Of a stretch of 15,375 nt of DNA, positions 8,037 through 15,068 are shown piece after piece (position 1 is the first letter of the stretch; each line of letters opens with the position of its first letter). The notes beneath the pieces are model-generated. The model was not told the DNA's origin. It searched no databases and saw only the letters and a program-made list of their open reading frames with translations. A program made the position numbers and the translations under genes. The DNA lies in the NCBI GenBank assembly GCA_026988735.1, contig JALSKR010000140.1, positions 1-15,375 of the forward strand, given 5' to 3'. The DNA is from Sulfurimonas sp. (GTDB taxonomy: Bacteria; Campylobacterota; Campylobacteria; Campylobacterales; Sulfurimonadaceae).

Positions 8037-9248
8037 TTAATCTACTAAAAATTCTTGTTCTAAACAGATAAGATCTTCAAAGCATTCTCTCTTTCTTATG
8101 AGTCTGGCTTTTCCTTTTTCAACAGCAACTTCAGCACTTCTTCCGCGTGTGTTATAGTTACTTCCCATTCCAAAGCCATAGGCACCTGCACTGTGAATCA
8201 CAAGCAAATCATTTCTGTTTAGCTCCGGCAGAGGGTAGTTTTTCGCAAAAAAATCACCGCTTTCACATACTGGACCTACAATATCTACTTCTCTCAACGG
8301 ACCTTTATTGTCTGTTATCGCTTCTATTTTGTGATAGGCATTGTAGAGTGACGGTCGCAGAAGATCATTCATCGCACCGTCAACTACAACGAATTTTTTA
8401 TCACCATTTTGTTTTTCATATAAAACTCTTGTCACAAAGTATCCTGCATTTGCCGTCAAAAACCTGCCCGGTTCACAAAGAATAGTCAAATCAAGCGCCG
8501 TAAGTGTTCCCAGAATCGCCTGTGCATAATCATATGGTTTTATCGTCTCTTCATTGTCATATTTTACGCCAAGTCCGCCACCGACATCAAAAAACTTCAG
8601 CTCTATGTCAATAGCCTGCAGTGAACGAATCAAATCTGCAACTATTTCAGCCGCTTCTCTTATTGGCTGCAGCTGTGTCAGTTGTGAACCTATATGAAAG
8701 TGAATCCCAACAGGATCTAAATGTTGTGAATTCTTTGCTTTGATATACATCCGCTTTGCACTTGAAAGGTCAACACCAAATTTATTATCATGCAATCCGG
8801 TAGAGATATAAGGATGTGTCTGCGGGTCAATATTGGGATTTACTCTGATACTTATACGAGAAGGTTTGTCAAGTTCAGCTGCTATAGCCTCAACGCGCTC
8901 CAGTTCTGCTTCACTTTCAACATTGATGTATAAAATATCTTTTTCTATCGCTTCGCGTATCTCCGCATCACTTTTGCCGACACCTGAAAATATAATTTTA
9001 TACGCAGGAATACCGGCTAAAAACGCACGACGAACTTCACCGATAGAAACACAGTCAGCACCACTGCCCATTTTTGCAAAATGACGTACAACGCTTAAAT
9101 TTGAATTTGCTTTTACTGCATAGGCAATAATAGACTTACGCCCTCTGAATGCCTCTTTTAATTCTGTATACTGTGCGGACATGTAATCAAAATCATATAC
9201 GTACAAGGGTGTTCCATACTCATCTGCCAATGCTTTAAAATCAATCAT
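8037..9248 (-). CDS. lysA: Diaminopimelate decarboxylase
   Basis: LysA decarboxylates meso-diaminopimelate to L-lysine using pyridoxal phosphate (PLP), the last step of lysine synthesis. It is a fold-type III (alanine racemase-like) enzyme. The 403-residue product has the PLP lysine Lys46 in AYAVKAN, HIGSQ at 185-189, the phosphate-binding glycine loop GGG at 223-225, EPGR at 259-262, the CESGD motif at 328-332 that gives the catalytic cysteine of the neighbouring subunit, and AGAYG at 354-358. Length and start fit the family. ATG 9248 has a GGAA Shine-Dalgarno (9254-9257) 5 nt upstream. It is the first gene after a 53-nt gap containing an AT-rich palindrome and probably heads the long downstream operon, though read-through from the permease gene is also possible. 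Confidence 0.97.
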   Translation of the reverse strand: MIDFKALADEYGTPLYVYDFDYMSAQYTELKEAFRGRKSIIAYAVKANSNLSVVRHFAKMGSGADCVSIGEVRRAFLAGIPAYKIIFSGVGKSDAEIREAIEKDILYINVESEAELERVEAIAAELDKPSRISIRVNPNIDPQTHPYISTGLHDNKFGVDLSSAKRMYIKAKNSQHLDPVGIHFHIGSQLTQLQPIREAAEIVADLIRSLQAIDIELKFFDVGGGLGVKYDNEETIKPYDYAQAILGTLTALDLTILCEPGRFLTANAGYFVTRVLYEKQNGDKKFVVVDGAMNDLLRPSLYNAYHKIEAITDNKGPLREVDIVGPVCESGDFFAKNYPLPELNRNDLLVIHSAGAYGFGMGSNYNTRGRSAEVAVEKGKARLIRKRECFEDLICLEQEFLVD

Positions 9249-9264
9249 AAAAATTCCAAATGTT

Positions 9265-9286
9265 TTTTAGATGATTTTATCTAAAA
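9265..9286. repeat. AT-rich 8-bp inverted repeat before lysA
   Basis: In the gap between the permease stop and lysA, the arms TTTTAGAT (9265-9272) and ATCTAAAA (9279-9286) are perfect inverted repeats around a 6-nt spacer. The stem is only A/T apart from one G-C pair, so it would make a weak RNA hairpin. A symmetric operator is at least as likely as a terminator. It lies 16 nt or more upstream of the lysA start. A possible -10 element TAAAAT on the minus strand (9274-9279) falls inside it. No protein has been shown to bind here; the operator role is a guess. Confidence 0.5.
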
Positions 9287-9301
9287 TGTGCTTAGAAGTG
9301 C

Positions 9302-10378
9302 CTAAGACAGTAGTGTTCTGTGTCTATACCACTGAAAAAAGGCTAAAACGGCTAGTACCACAACAGGAAGTACTATACCAATTTCACTCGGTATAACTTT
9401 ATTATTTGCAAGTTTTATCAAAAAGAAAAGAATCCCCCAGGTGAGCAAAGTTGCCAGGATTGCACCAAATGTAAAAAGAGAAACATTCAAAAAGCGTACA
9501 CTCGTTGGAACAAAGAAAAATATTATAACAATCAGACACGGAACAAAAAAAGGATAGATAAATATTTTATACAGTGCTGATTTTATATTATCGGTATTAA
9601 TATTTTGTTTATTCAGCAAACGCATAGCATCAACAGCATCTATTATTGTAAAGTTCACTTTTCCCTCATATACCTGATCAAGCATTTTAGGGCGGAATCC
9701 TTCTAAAATTTTCAAATCTTTTGCTTTTGTGACTCTAATACCAGGTGAGGCAAGAGACAAATCATCAGGCTTTGTAATAATGTCAGCATGCCTGATAAAC
9801 CAGTAATTATCTATATATCTTGCTGACTTGGCAACAACGACTTCTTTTAAAGACTCATTTGTAACACTAAACACACGAATATTCTTGGCAGTTTCCTGTA
9901 AAGGAAGCAGTTTTGAAAAATATATATACTTTCCTTTGTAGGCAAAAAAAAGATCGCGTGTGGGACTTAAATATTGTGAATTCTTTTTTATATTTCTGGA
10001 AAACTCTTCTGCTCTGGCAAAATTTGACCAGGCATGCAGTGCAATAAAAAGAATAATAATGGCAGTTGATACAAATACAAAAGGGCGTAAGACATCTACT
10101 CTTGAATATCCTAAAGAGAAAAATGAAACAAGGGAGTTTGAACGGATAAGGTATATTTTTGTAGAAATCATACCAAATACCAGAGCAATAGGCAGCAAGA
10201 TATCAATAGCTGAAAATGACTTATACACCAGATAAATTAAGACAAGATTTGCCGATGACTTTGACAACTCCTGTGCACTTCCCATGTAATCAAAACCGAC
10301 AACAAACAGAACCAAAGCTGTCAGTATAATCAAAAAATATTTTATATAGTGCCATGAAATATATCTGAATGCTAACAT
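9302..10378 (-). CDS. LptF/LptG-family (YjgP/YjgQ) permease of LPS export
   Basis: This inner-membrane protein of 358 residues matches the YjgP/YjgQ family, whose members LptF and LptG pair with the LptB ATPase to extract lipopolysaccharide from the inner membrane. Three hydrophobic segments lie near the N-terminus (about 11-31, 47-77, 98-116). A soluble, probably periplasmic, domain of about 150 residues follows (about 117-268), and three more segments complete it (about 272-292, 299-323, 331-350), which is the family pattern. The LRPF sequence (97-100) before helix 3 is typical of these permeases. I cannot decide between LptF and LptG by eye, so no symbol is given. The start ATG overlaps the pth stop by 7 nt, and the same neighbour order is known in Campylobacter and Helicobacter. 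Confidence 0.88.
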   Translation of the reverse strand: MLAFRYISWHYIKYFLIILTALVLFVVGFDYMGSAQELSKSSANLVLIYLVYKSFSAIDILLPIALVFGMISTKIYLIRSNSLVSFFSLGYSRVDVLRPFVFVSTAIIILFIALHAWSNFARAEEFSRNIKKNSQYLSPTRDLFFAYKGKYIYFSKLLPLQETAKNIRVFSVTNESLKEVVVAKSARYIDNYWFIRHADIITKPDDLSLASPGIRVTKAKDLKILEGFRPKMLDQVYEGKVNFTIIDAVDAMRLLNKQNINTDNIKSALYKIFIYPFFVPCLIVIIFFFVPTSVRFLNVSLFTFGAILATLLTWGILFFLIKLANNKVIPSEIGIVLPVVVLAVLAFFQWYRHRTLLS

Positions 10379-10926
10379 TCCATTGCCTTTTGGGAGTATT
10401 TACACCGTGTCTCTTCCAATGAATGTGTCAGTAAAAACTCCACTGCATCACAGCATTTTTCTATCCACTCCGGCAGACATTTTTGTTGTGTTTCACTAAA
10501 AGGGCTCAGCACATAAGAGGCAACCTCTCCTTTATGTGCAGGTTTTGCTATACCCATTCTTATTCTGATATATTCACGGGATATTTTCGAGTCTATTGAT
10601 TTAAGACCGTTATGCCCGCCGTGTCCGCCGCCTTTTTTAAAACGCAAGGCTCCAAAGGGCAAATCCAAATCATCATGTATTACAACAACATCCTCAATTT
10701 TGTAAAAGTCTTTTACTTTTACAACAGATTCTCCGGAAAGATTCATATATGTCAATGGTTTTAATAAAAAATGATTTTGAAATTTATAGAGTTCACCTTG
10801 AAATGATGAGGAAGAGATCTTACTGGCATTATGACGACGAATCAGTTCATCTATAACCATAAAGCCGATATTATGGCGTGTAGCCTTATAGCCGGATCCA
10901 GGGTTTCCCAGCCCAACTATAAGCAT
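10372..10926 (-). CDS. pth: Peptidyl-tRNA hydrolase
   Basis: Pth cleaves peptidyl-tRNAs released by aborted translation, recycling tRNA in the cytoplasm. The 184-residue product has normal bacterial length and all the main family signatures: LIVGLGNPGSGY at 2-13 with Asn8, the catalytic His18 in TRHNIG, KPLTYMNLSG at 56-65 with Asn62, the HDDLDLPFG block at 84-92, and GGHGGHNGLKSI at 100-111 with Asn106. The start lies 7 nt after the rplY stop, and the gene overlaps the following permease gene by 7 nt. Pairing with rplY (bL25/Ctc) is common across bacteria and groups two translation-related functions. Confidence 0.97.
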   Translation of the reverse strand: MLIVGLGNPGSGYKATRHNIGFMVIDELIRRHNASKISSSSFQGELYKFQNHFLLKPLTYMNLSGESVVKVKDFYKIEDVVVIHDDLDLPFGALRFKKGGGHGGHNGLKSIDSKISREYIRIRMGIAKPAHKGEVASYVLSPFSETQQKCLPEWIEKCCDAVEFLLTHSLEETRCKYSQKAMEC

Positions 10927-10933
10927 ATTACTA

Positions 10934-11470
10934 CTACTTAGCTTTGATAATACTTAGTACGGCAACACGGTCAGCATCTGTAAATTGTACATTTTCAGTT
11001 ACTTCGATGTCACGAATAAGTTTAGCGTCACCAATATCCATATCTGTTACATCAATTGTAATTGCTTTTGGTAAATCTTCAATCTTTGCTTTGACTCTTA
11101 AACGTCTTTTTGAAATATTTACAAGTCCTTTGTTTTTCACACCGATTGAATCACCGACCGCTTCAACAGGAACCATATAGTGTGTTACAACACCTGGTTG
11201 TGCCACCATTAAATCTACATGTAAAAGTTTTCCTGTTACCGGATGAGACTCATATGCCTGAACAACAACCTGCATCTCTTTTCCATCAATTGAAACCGGA
11301 AATGCCAATGTGTTTTTATTACGAACAGTACGGATATACTCATTTTCTTTAAATGCGGCATTGATATTCTCAAGCCCTTTTCCATAAATATTCGCAATTA
11401 GATAACCATCACGGCGAAGCGCTTTTGTGCCCTTTTTGCCAATACTCTCTCTAACTATACCTTCTAACAT
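10934..11470 (-). CDS. rplY: Large-subunit ribosomal protein bL25, Ctc/TL5 type
   Basis: bL25 binds 5S rRNA in the central protuberance of the 50S subunit. At 178 residues this is the long form. It has an N-terminal L25 domain (about 1-90, with [20 protein letters not shown] near its start) and a C-terminal TL5/Ctc beta domain (about 95-175), unlike the short E. coli L25. Long forms are often called the general stress protein Ctc; whether this copy is stress-induced cannot be seen here. ATG 11470 has a good Shine-Dalgarno, AAAGGA (11477-11482), 6 nt upstream, and a TATAAT element lies about 30 nt upstream. The frame ends in three tandem stop codons, TAG TAG TAA, just before pth. Confidence 0.95.
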   Translation of the reverse strand: MLEGIVRESIGKKGTKALRRDGYLIANIYGKGLENINAAFKENEYIRTVRNKNTLAFPVSIDGKEMQVVVQAYESHPVTGKLLHVDLMVAQPGVVTHYMVPVEAVGDSIGVKNKGLVNISKRRLRVKAKIEDLPKAITIDVTDMDIGDAKLIRDIEVTENVQFTDADRVAVLSIIKAK

Positions 11471-11476
11471 ATGAAG

Positions 11477-11507
11477 TCCTTTGTCTTTTAAAATAGGCGC
11501 AATTATA
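11477..11507 (-). promoter_or_regulatory. Probable sigma-70 -10 element and ribosome binding site for rplY-pth
   Basis: The 56-nt gap between the pilT-like stop and rplY holds a perfect minus-strand TATAAT at 11502-11507 and the Shine-Dalgarno AAAGGA at 11477-11482. Transcription would begin near 11495, leaving a short leader of about 25 nt. I see no clear TTGACA-like -35 box at the right spacing, which fits the weak -35 conservation reported for Campylobacterota housekeeping promoters. No terminator hairpin separates this from the upstream ATPase gene, so read-through may also occur. Confidence 0.65.
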
Positions 11508-11526
11508 CAGTTTTATGGATTAAACT

Positions 11527-12717
11527 TTACTTTAAATCAAATATATCGTCATCGTCAGAAGATATTTCTACTTTTGGCACTTCATTTTCTTCAGCCATAT
11601 CCGCGATTGTTCCACTGATAAGTCCGTTCATTTTCAGTTCGACGTCTGAAGCACTTGTTGCATTGTTAAGTGCCTCTTCTTTGGAGATAATACCCTCATT
11701 GTAGAGGTCCAATATAGCCTGGTCAAATGTTTGTGACTTGTAATGCTCTTTTCCTGCTTCAATTGCATCACGAATTTCGTAATCTCTGTTTTCCAGAATG
11801 AGTTTTTCAATTGTAGGAGTCCGTACCAGCACTTCAAGAGCGGCCCGACGTTTTCCGTCTACTGTAGGTATCAGTCTTTGAGAAACCACTCCCTGTAAAA
11901 CACCCGCAAGTGAAAGACGCACACGGTTTTGTTCATCCGTAGGGAACTGGGCGATAATACGGTTGATCGTCTCTTTTGCATCCACTGTATGCAGTGTTGA
12001 AAAAACAAGGTGCCCTGTATCTGCCGCGTGAAGTGCAAGATTTATCGTCTCCTGATCCCGCATCTCTCCTACCAGTATAATATCAGGATCTTCACGAAGT
12101 GCCGCACGCAGGGCTGTTCCAAAAGAGAGTGTATCCTGCCCTACAGAACGCTGGTTAATTATGCAGTTTCTGTCTTTATGTACAAATTCAATCGGATCTT
12201 CAATGGTAATTATGTGCTTTTTCTTAGTAAGATTAATCTCATTAATAAGTGCGGCAAGTGTAGTAGATTTACCACTACCCGTAACACCTGTTACCAGAAC
12301 AAGTCCTCTCTCTCTTTGTGTAAAACTTTTTACAATGTCAGGCAAATAAAGCTCTTCAAAGGATGGAATTTTAATCGGAATAACACGAAAAACCGCCGAT
12401 ACTCCATCCATCTGAAAAAAAATGTTTACACGAAAACGGTTGTTTTCATCATAGGGATAGACAAGATCGAGTTCTTTTTTTGCAACAAATTCACCAAAAC
12501 GCCCTTTTAAAAGTTCTTTTGCAAATATCAAGGCATCCTCTTTTGTTAAAATACCACCGGAAAACTGAACAATATTTCCGTTAATTCTTGCCCGAATTAC
12601 AGCGTTAGCCTTTACATGTAAATCGCTTCCTCCGACCTCAATCATTTTTTTCAGATGGAGGCGTATTTTTTTTAACTGCTCAAATGTTAATTTACTGACA
12701 TCAACGTCTTTATTCAT
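11527..12717 (-). CDS. PilT/PilU-family type IV pilus retraction ATPase, PilU-like C-terminus
   Basis: The 396-residue product is a hexameric secretion ATPase of the PilT/PilU class, which powers pilus retraction at the inner membrane. It has an N-terminal PAS-like domain with GGSDLH (29-34), Walker A GVTGSGKST (144-152), the Asp box TIEDPIE (171-177), Walker B ILVGEMRD (214-221), and the His box region HAADTGHLVFSTLHT (230-244). Where PilT has its AIRNLIRE motif, this protein has TIEKLILE (302-309). The following SQTFDQAILDLYNEGIISKEEAL (328-350) followed by SASDVELK resembles PilU more. An acidic tail with four Asp (388-391) ends the protein. PilT is usually near 345 residues and PilU near 380, which also favours PilU. 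No other pilus gene is in the window. The start overlaps the tal stop by 4 nt (ATGA). Confidence 0.92.
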   Translation of the reverse strand: MNKDVDVSKLTFEQLKKIRLHLKKMIEVGGSDLHVKANAVIRARINGNIVQFSGGILTKEDALIFAKELLKGRFGEFVAKKELDLVYPYDENNRFRVNIFFQMDGVSAVFRVIPIKIPSFEELYLPDIVKSFTQRERGLVLVTGVTGSGKSTTLAALINEINLTKKKHIITIEDPIEFVHKDRNCIINQRSVGQDTLSFGTALRAALREDPDIILVGEMRDQETINLALHAADTGHLVFSTLHTVDAKETINRIIAQFPTDEQNRVRLSLAGVLQGVVSQRLIPTVDGKRRAALEVLVRTPTIEKLILENRDYEIRDAIEAGKEHYKSQTFDQAILDLYNEGIISKEEALNNATSASDVELKMNGLISGTIADMAEENEVPKVEISSDDDDIFDLK

Positions 12718-13694
12718 AGTGCCTCCAATATCTCTTTAAATGCTTCTTTAAACGCTTCTACTCCATCATCAATCTGTTTTTGCAGTATTTCATCCATTTT
12801 AATACCAAGTGCTTCTATTTGTGTAAAATGTTTATTAATGACATTTTTGTCAATCGGTAAAGCTTTTTTATGTGAACCATGCTCATGAAAAGCTTTTATA
12901 GTAGCAACAGGTGCCGTATTGATACTGTTATAAGCCAATAGCTTTTCCACATAATAATAAGGAGGCAAAGAGTCATCTTTCACTCCTGTACTTGCAAAAA
13001 GAGCTCTGCATCCCTCCACATTCATACTCTGTATCTCTTCATAGATGACAGAAGTGTTATATATTCCTGCCAATGCTGTTGGAATTCCATTTTCTGCAAG
13101 TGTTGCATCCAGTGCACGGTCAATTCTACTGACAAAGATACTGATTACAGTGGCAACACTTTTCCCATAGGTTTCACTCCCTTTTCTAAAAGCTTCCGCA
13201 GCATATATTGCTTGGGATTTTTTAAAAACCAGTGTCGCGTTTACAGGTATCCCCACAGATGTGAGTGCTTCCATGGCACCATATCCTGCTTCGGTTGCAG
13301 GAACTTTTATCATCACATTTTCTCTGTTTATCGTTGCAAAAAGCCTTTTGCCTTCCGCTACAGTTGCTTGGGTGTCATCACATAAAAAAGGATCAACCTC
13401 AATGCTTACATATCCATCATCCCCCTTATCATACAAGGGCTTTAAAATATCTGCTGCTTTTTGTATGTCATATATTGCTACTGCTTCATATTTTTCTTTT
13501 GGAGTAAGTGTATCAAGTGATTCAAGCTGCTGCTGATATGCAGGAGAACTTAAAATTGCATTTTTAAATATAGCCGGATTTGAAGTGGCCCCGTTGACTA
13601 TTTTTTTCTCTATAAGTTCTTTAAACTCTTTGTCCAGGTAATCTCTTTCTATAAAGTCAGCCCATAATGAAAACTTCAAATCTTCTATATACAT
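12714..13694 (-). CDS. tal: Transaldolase
   Basis: Transaldolase moves a three-carbon dihydroxyacetone unit between sugar phosphates in the non-oxidative pentose phosphate pathway, through a Schiff base on lysine. The 326-residue product has GATSNPAIF (35-43), VSIEVDP (96-102) and the catalytic Lys130 in NVMIKVPAT, all characteristic of the family, and no break in the barrel. In an autotroph or mixotroph of this group it would supply pentose and erythrose 4-phosphate, the latter a precursor of the chorismate used by PheA and PabB; that link is inferred. ATG 13694 has AGGA (13701-13704) 6 nt upstream and a TATAAT about 35 nt upstream. Its end overlaps the ATPase gene by 4 nt, so the two are probably co-translated. 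Confidence 0.96.
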   Translation of the reverse strand: MYIEDLKFSLWADFIERDYLDKEFKELIEKKIVNGATSNPAIFKNAILSSPAYQQQLESLDTLTPKEKYEAVAIYDIQKAADILKPLYDKGDDGYVSIEVDPFLCDDTQATVAEGKRLFATINRENVMIKVPATEAGYGAMEALTSVGIPVNATLVFKKSQAIYAAEAFRKGSETYGKSVATVISIFVSRIDRALDATLAENGIPTALAGIYNTSVIYEEIQSMNVEGCRALFASTGVKDDSLPPYYYVEKLLAYNSINTAPVATIKAFHEHGSHKKALPIDKNVINKHFTQIEALGIKMDEILQKQIDDGVEAFKEAFKEILEAL

Positions 13695-13700
13695 TTTAAT

Positions 13701-13734
13701 TCCTACTGTTTAGTAATTTTTAAAATCTATTATA
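13701..13734 (-). promoter_or_regulatory. Probable sigma-70 -10 element and ribosome binding site for tal
   Basis: The 57-nt gap between the kinase stop and tal carries a perfect minus-strand TATAAT at 13729-13734 and a Shine-Dalgarno AGGA at 13701-13704, 6 nt from the tal start. The expected transcription start is near 13722, giving a leader of about 28 nt. A -35 box is not evident. I see no GC-rich hairpin plus T-run that would end the pabB-kinase transcript. Confidence 0.65.
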
Positions 13735-13751
13735 ACCCAATCAATCTAAAA

Positions 13752-15068
13752 TTAAGCTAGTTTCTTTGGTACTTTAAAATGAAATACAGTACTGTTTTTT
13801 TCACTCGTAACCTTTATTGTTGTATGAAACTGTTTTTGCATTATCATTTGTGACATGTAAAGGCCAAGTCCTGTGCCATTCTTTCCTTTTGTACTGAAAT
13901 AAGGTTCAAAAATAGAATCAATATGCTCTTTTTTTATCCCTCCCGCATTGTCTTCAATTTCTAACTGCAAGGCATCTCCTAAATCCTGGACACGAATAAT
14001 TATTTTCGGATCTTTGATCTCTCTTGCAATAAGCTCATCAACAGCATTATTTAAAATATTCAGCAGTACCTGAATAAATTCATTGGTATATGTTTTGATA
14101 ACTGTACTGTTTTTTTGCATATATACAATTTTTATATATGTCTCTTTGAGTCTCGGCTTAGTAAAATTAATCGCTTTTTGTATCAACTCGTTTATCCCTA
14201 TGGTACTTATCTCTTTTTTGGGATGAAAATATGTTTGAAAATCATCAATTGTAGCTGAAAGGTAGGCAATAGTATTGTTTATATCTTCAAAAGCAGTCTC
14301 ATACTCTTTCTCTTTGATCTCTTTTCCCAACAGACGTTTTACCTGTAAATTTGATATATTGAGTGTAACGGTTGAGAGTGGCTGACGCCATTGATGTGCT
14401 ATCATGCTTATCATCTCCCCCATAACTGCCTGTTTGGACTGCACAGACAATATTCTGTCTTTTTTTGTCAGTTCATCCAACTGCTTTTTCAGCATATTTT
14501 TCTGCTCAATGATTAAGCTTGCCGCTTCATTCATACGCTTTTGATAAAAATAGATAATAATGCTTACAAGAATAAGCACAAAAGAGATATACGTCACCTG
14601 AAACAGAGAATACTCTACATGTACAAAAGGCTGTAGCGGTGCAATGAGCAAGAAAAACACCATTGCCACAACCCAAAAAAACACATGTCTGTCATTTCCA
14701 AAATAGAGCAGCACAATAGGGTAGGTGAAAATCCAAATATGTTTTAATTCTTCAGGCTTGCTCATATAGACCAGGAGTAAAAACAATATACTGTACTGCA
14801 GAGTCATCATAAAAGATATAATCTTAAAATACTTTTTATTGATACGCAAAGCCAACATGAGTCCAACAGCACTCAGCAATAAAACAGTTTCTATAGGAAT
14901 AAGTGCCGGTGTTGCTCTGAGAATATTTGCACTTATCCCAAAAATCAATCCGGCAAAAGAGAGTAAAAAAACAATATTCACCATTTGAAATTTATTTTTT
15001 AATTCACTTTCGTCTTCTTTAAAGTCCCAACCACTGGTGAAAAAGTTTTCTAACAGTTTGTTTTTCAT
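13752..15068 (-). CDS. Membrane sensor histidine kinase with six-helix sensor
   Basis: This is a 438-residue two-component sensor kinase. The N-terminal third is a string of about six hydrophobic segments (roughly 30-49, 53-75, 82-102, 110-125, 128-147, 153-176) joined by short loops. There is therefore no real periplasmic domain, and sensing is likely within or at the membrane. A short coiled coil (about 178-212) leads to the dimerisation/phosphoacceptor helix with His225 in MIAHQWRQPLSTV, a form common in Campylobacterota kinases. The catalytic ATPase domain has the N box LLNILNNAVDEL (335-346), G1 DNAGG (373-377), F box FEPYFS (387-392) and G2 GTGLGLYMS (398-406). All key residues are present, so it should be active. 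The start overlaps the pabB stop by 4 nt (ATGA), and no response regulator lies beside it. The stimulus is unknown. Confidence 0.93.
   Translation of the reverse strand: MKNKLLENFFTSGWDFKEDESELKNKFQMVNIVFLLSFAGLIFGISANILRATPALIPIETVLLLSAVGLMLALRINKKYFKIISFMMTLQYSILFLLLVYMSKPEELKHIWIFTYPIVLLYFGNDRHVFFWVVAMVFFLLIAPLQPFVHVEYSLFQVTYISFVLILVSIIIYFYQKRMNEAASLIIEQKNMLKKQLDELTKKDRILSVQSKQAVMGEMISMIAHQWRQPLSTVTLNISNLQVKRLLGKEIKEKEYETAFEDINNTIAYLSATIDDFQTYFHPKKEISTIGINELIQKAINFTKPRLKETYIKIVYMQKNSTVIKTYTNEFIQVLLNILNNAVDELIAREIKDPKIIIRVQDLGDALQLEIEDNAGGIKKEHIDSIFEPYFSTKGKNGTGLGLYMSQMIMQKQFHTTIKVTSEKNSTVFHFKVPKKLA

Noticed and set aside
12010..12510. 166-codon plus-strand open frame opposite the retraction ATPase
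   Set aside because: Basic, aromatic-rich product with no domain, fully antisense to the Walker A/B region of a conserved gene.
13695..13751. Possible terminator after the kinase gene
   Set aside because: No GC-containing stem followed by a T-run could be drawn; the gap is better explained by the tal promoter.
13789..14117. Repeated GTACTGTTTTTTT string in the kinase gene (13789-13801 and near 14105-14117)
   Set aside because: Both copies encode KNSTV in the same gene at unrelated structural positions; most likely coincidence, not a functional repeat.
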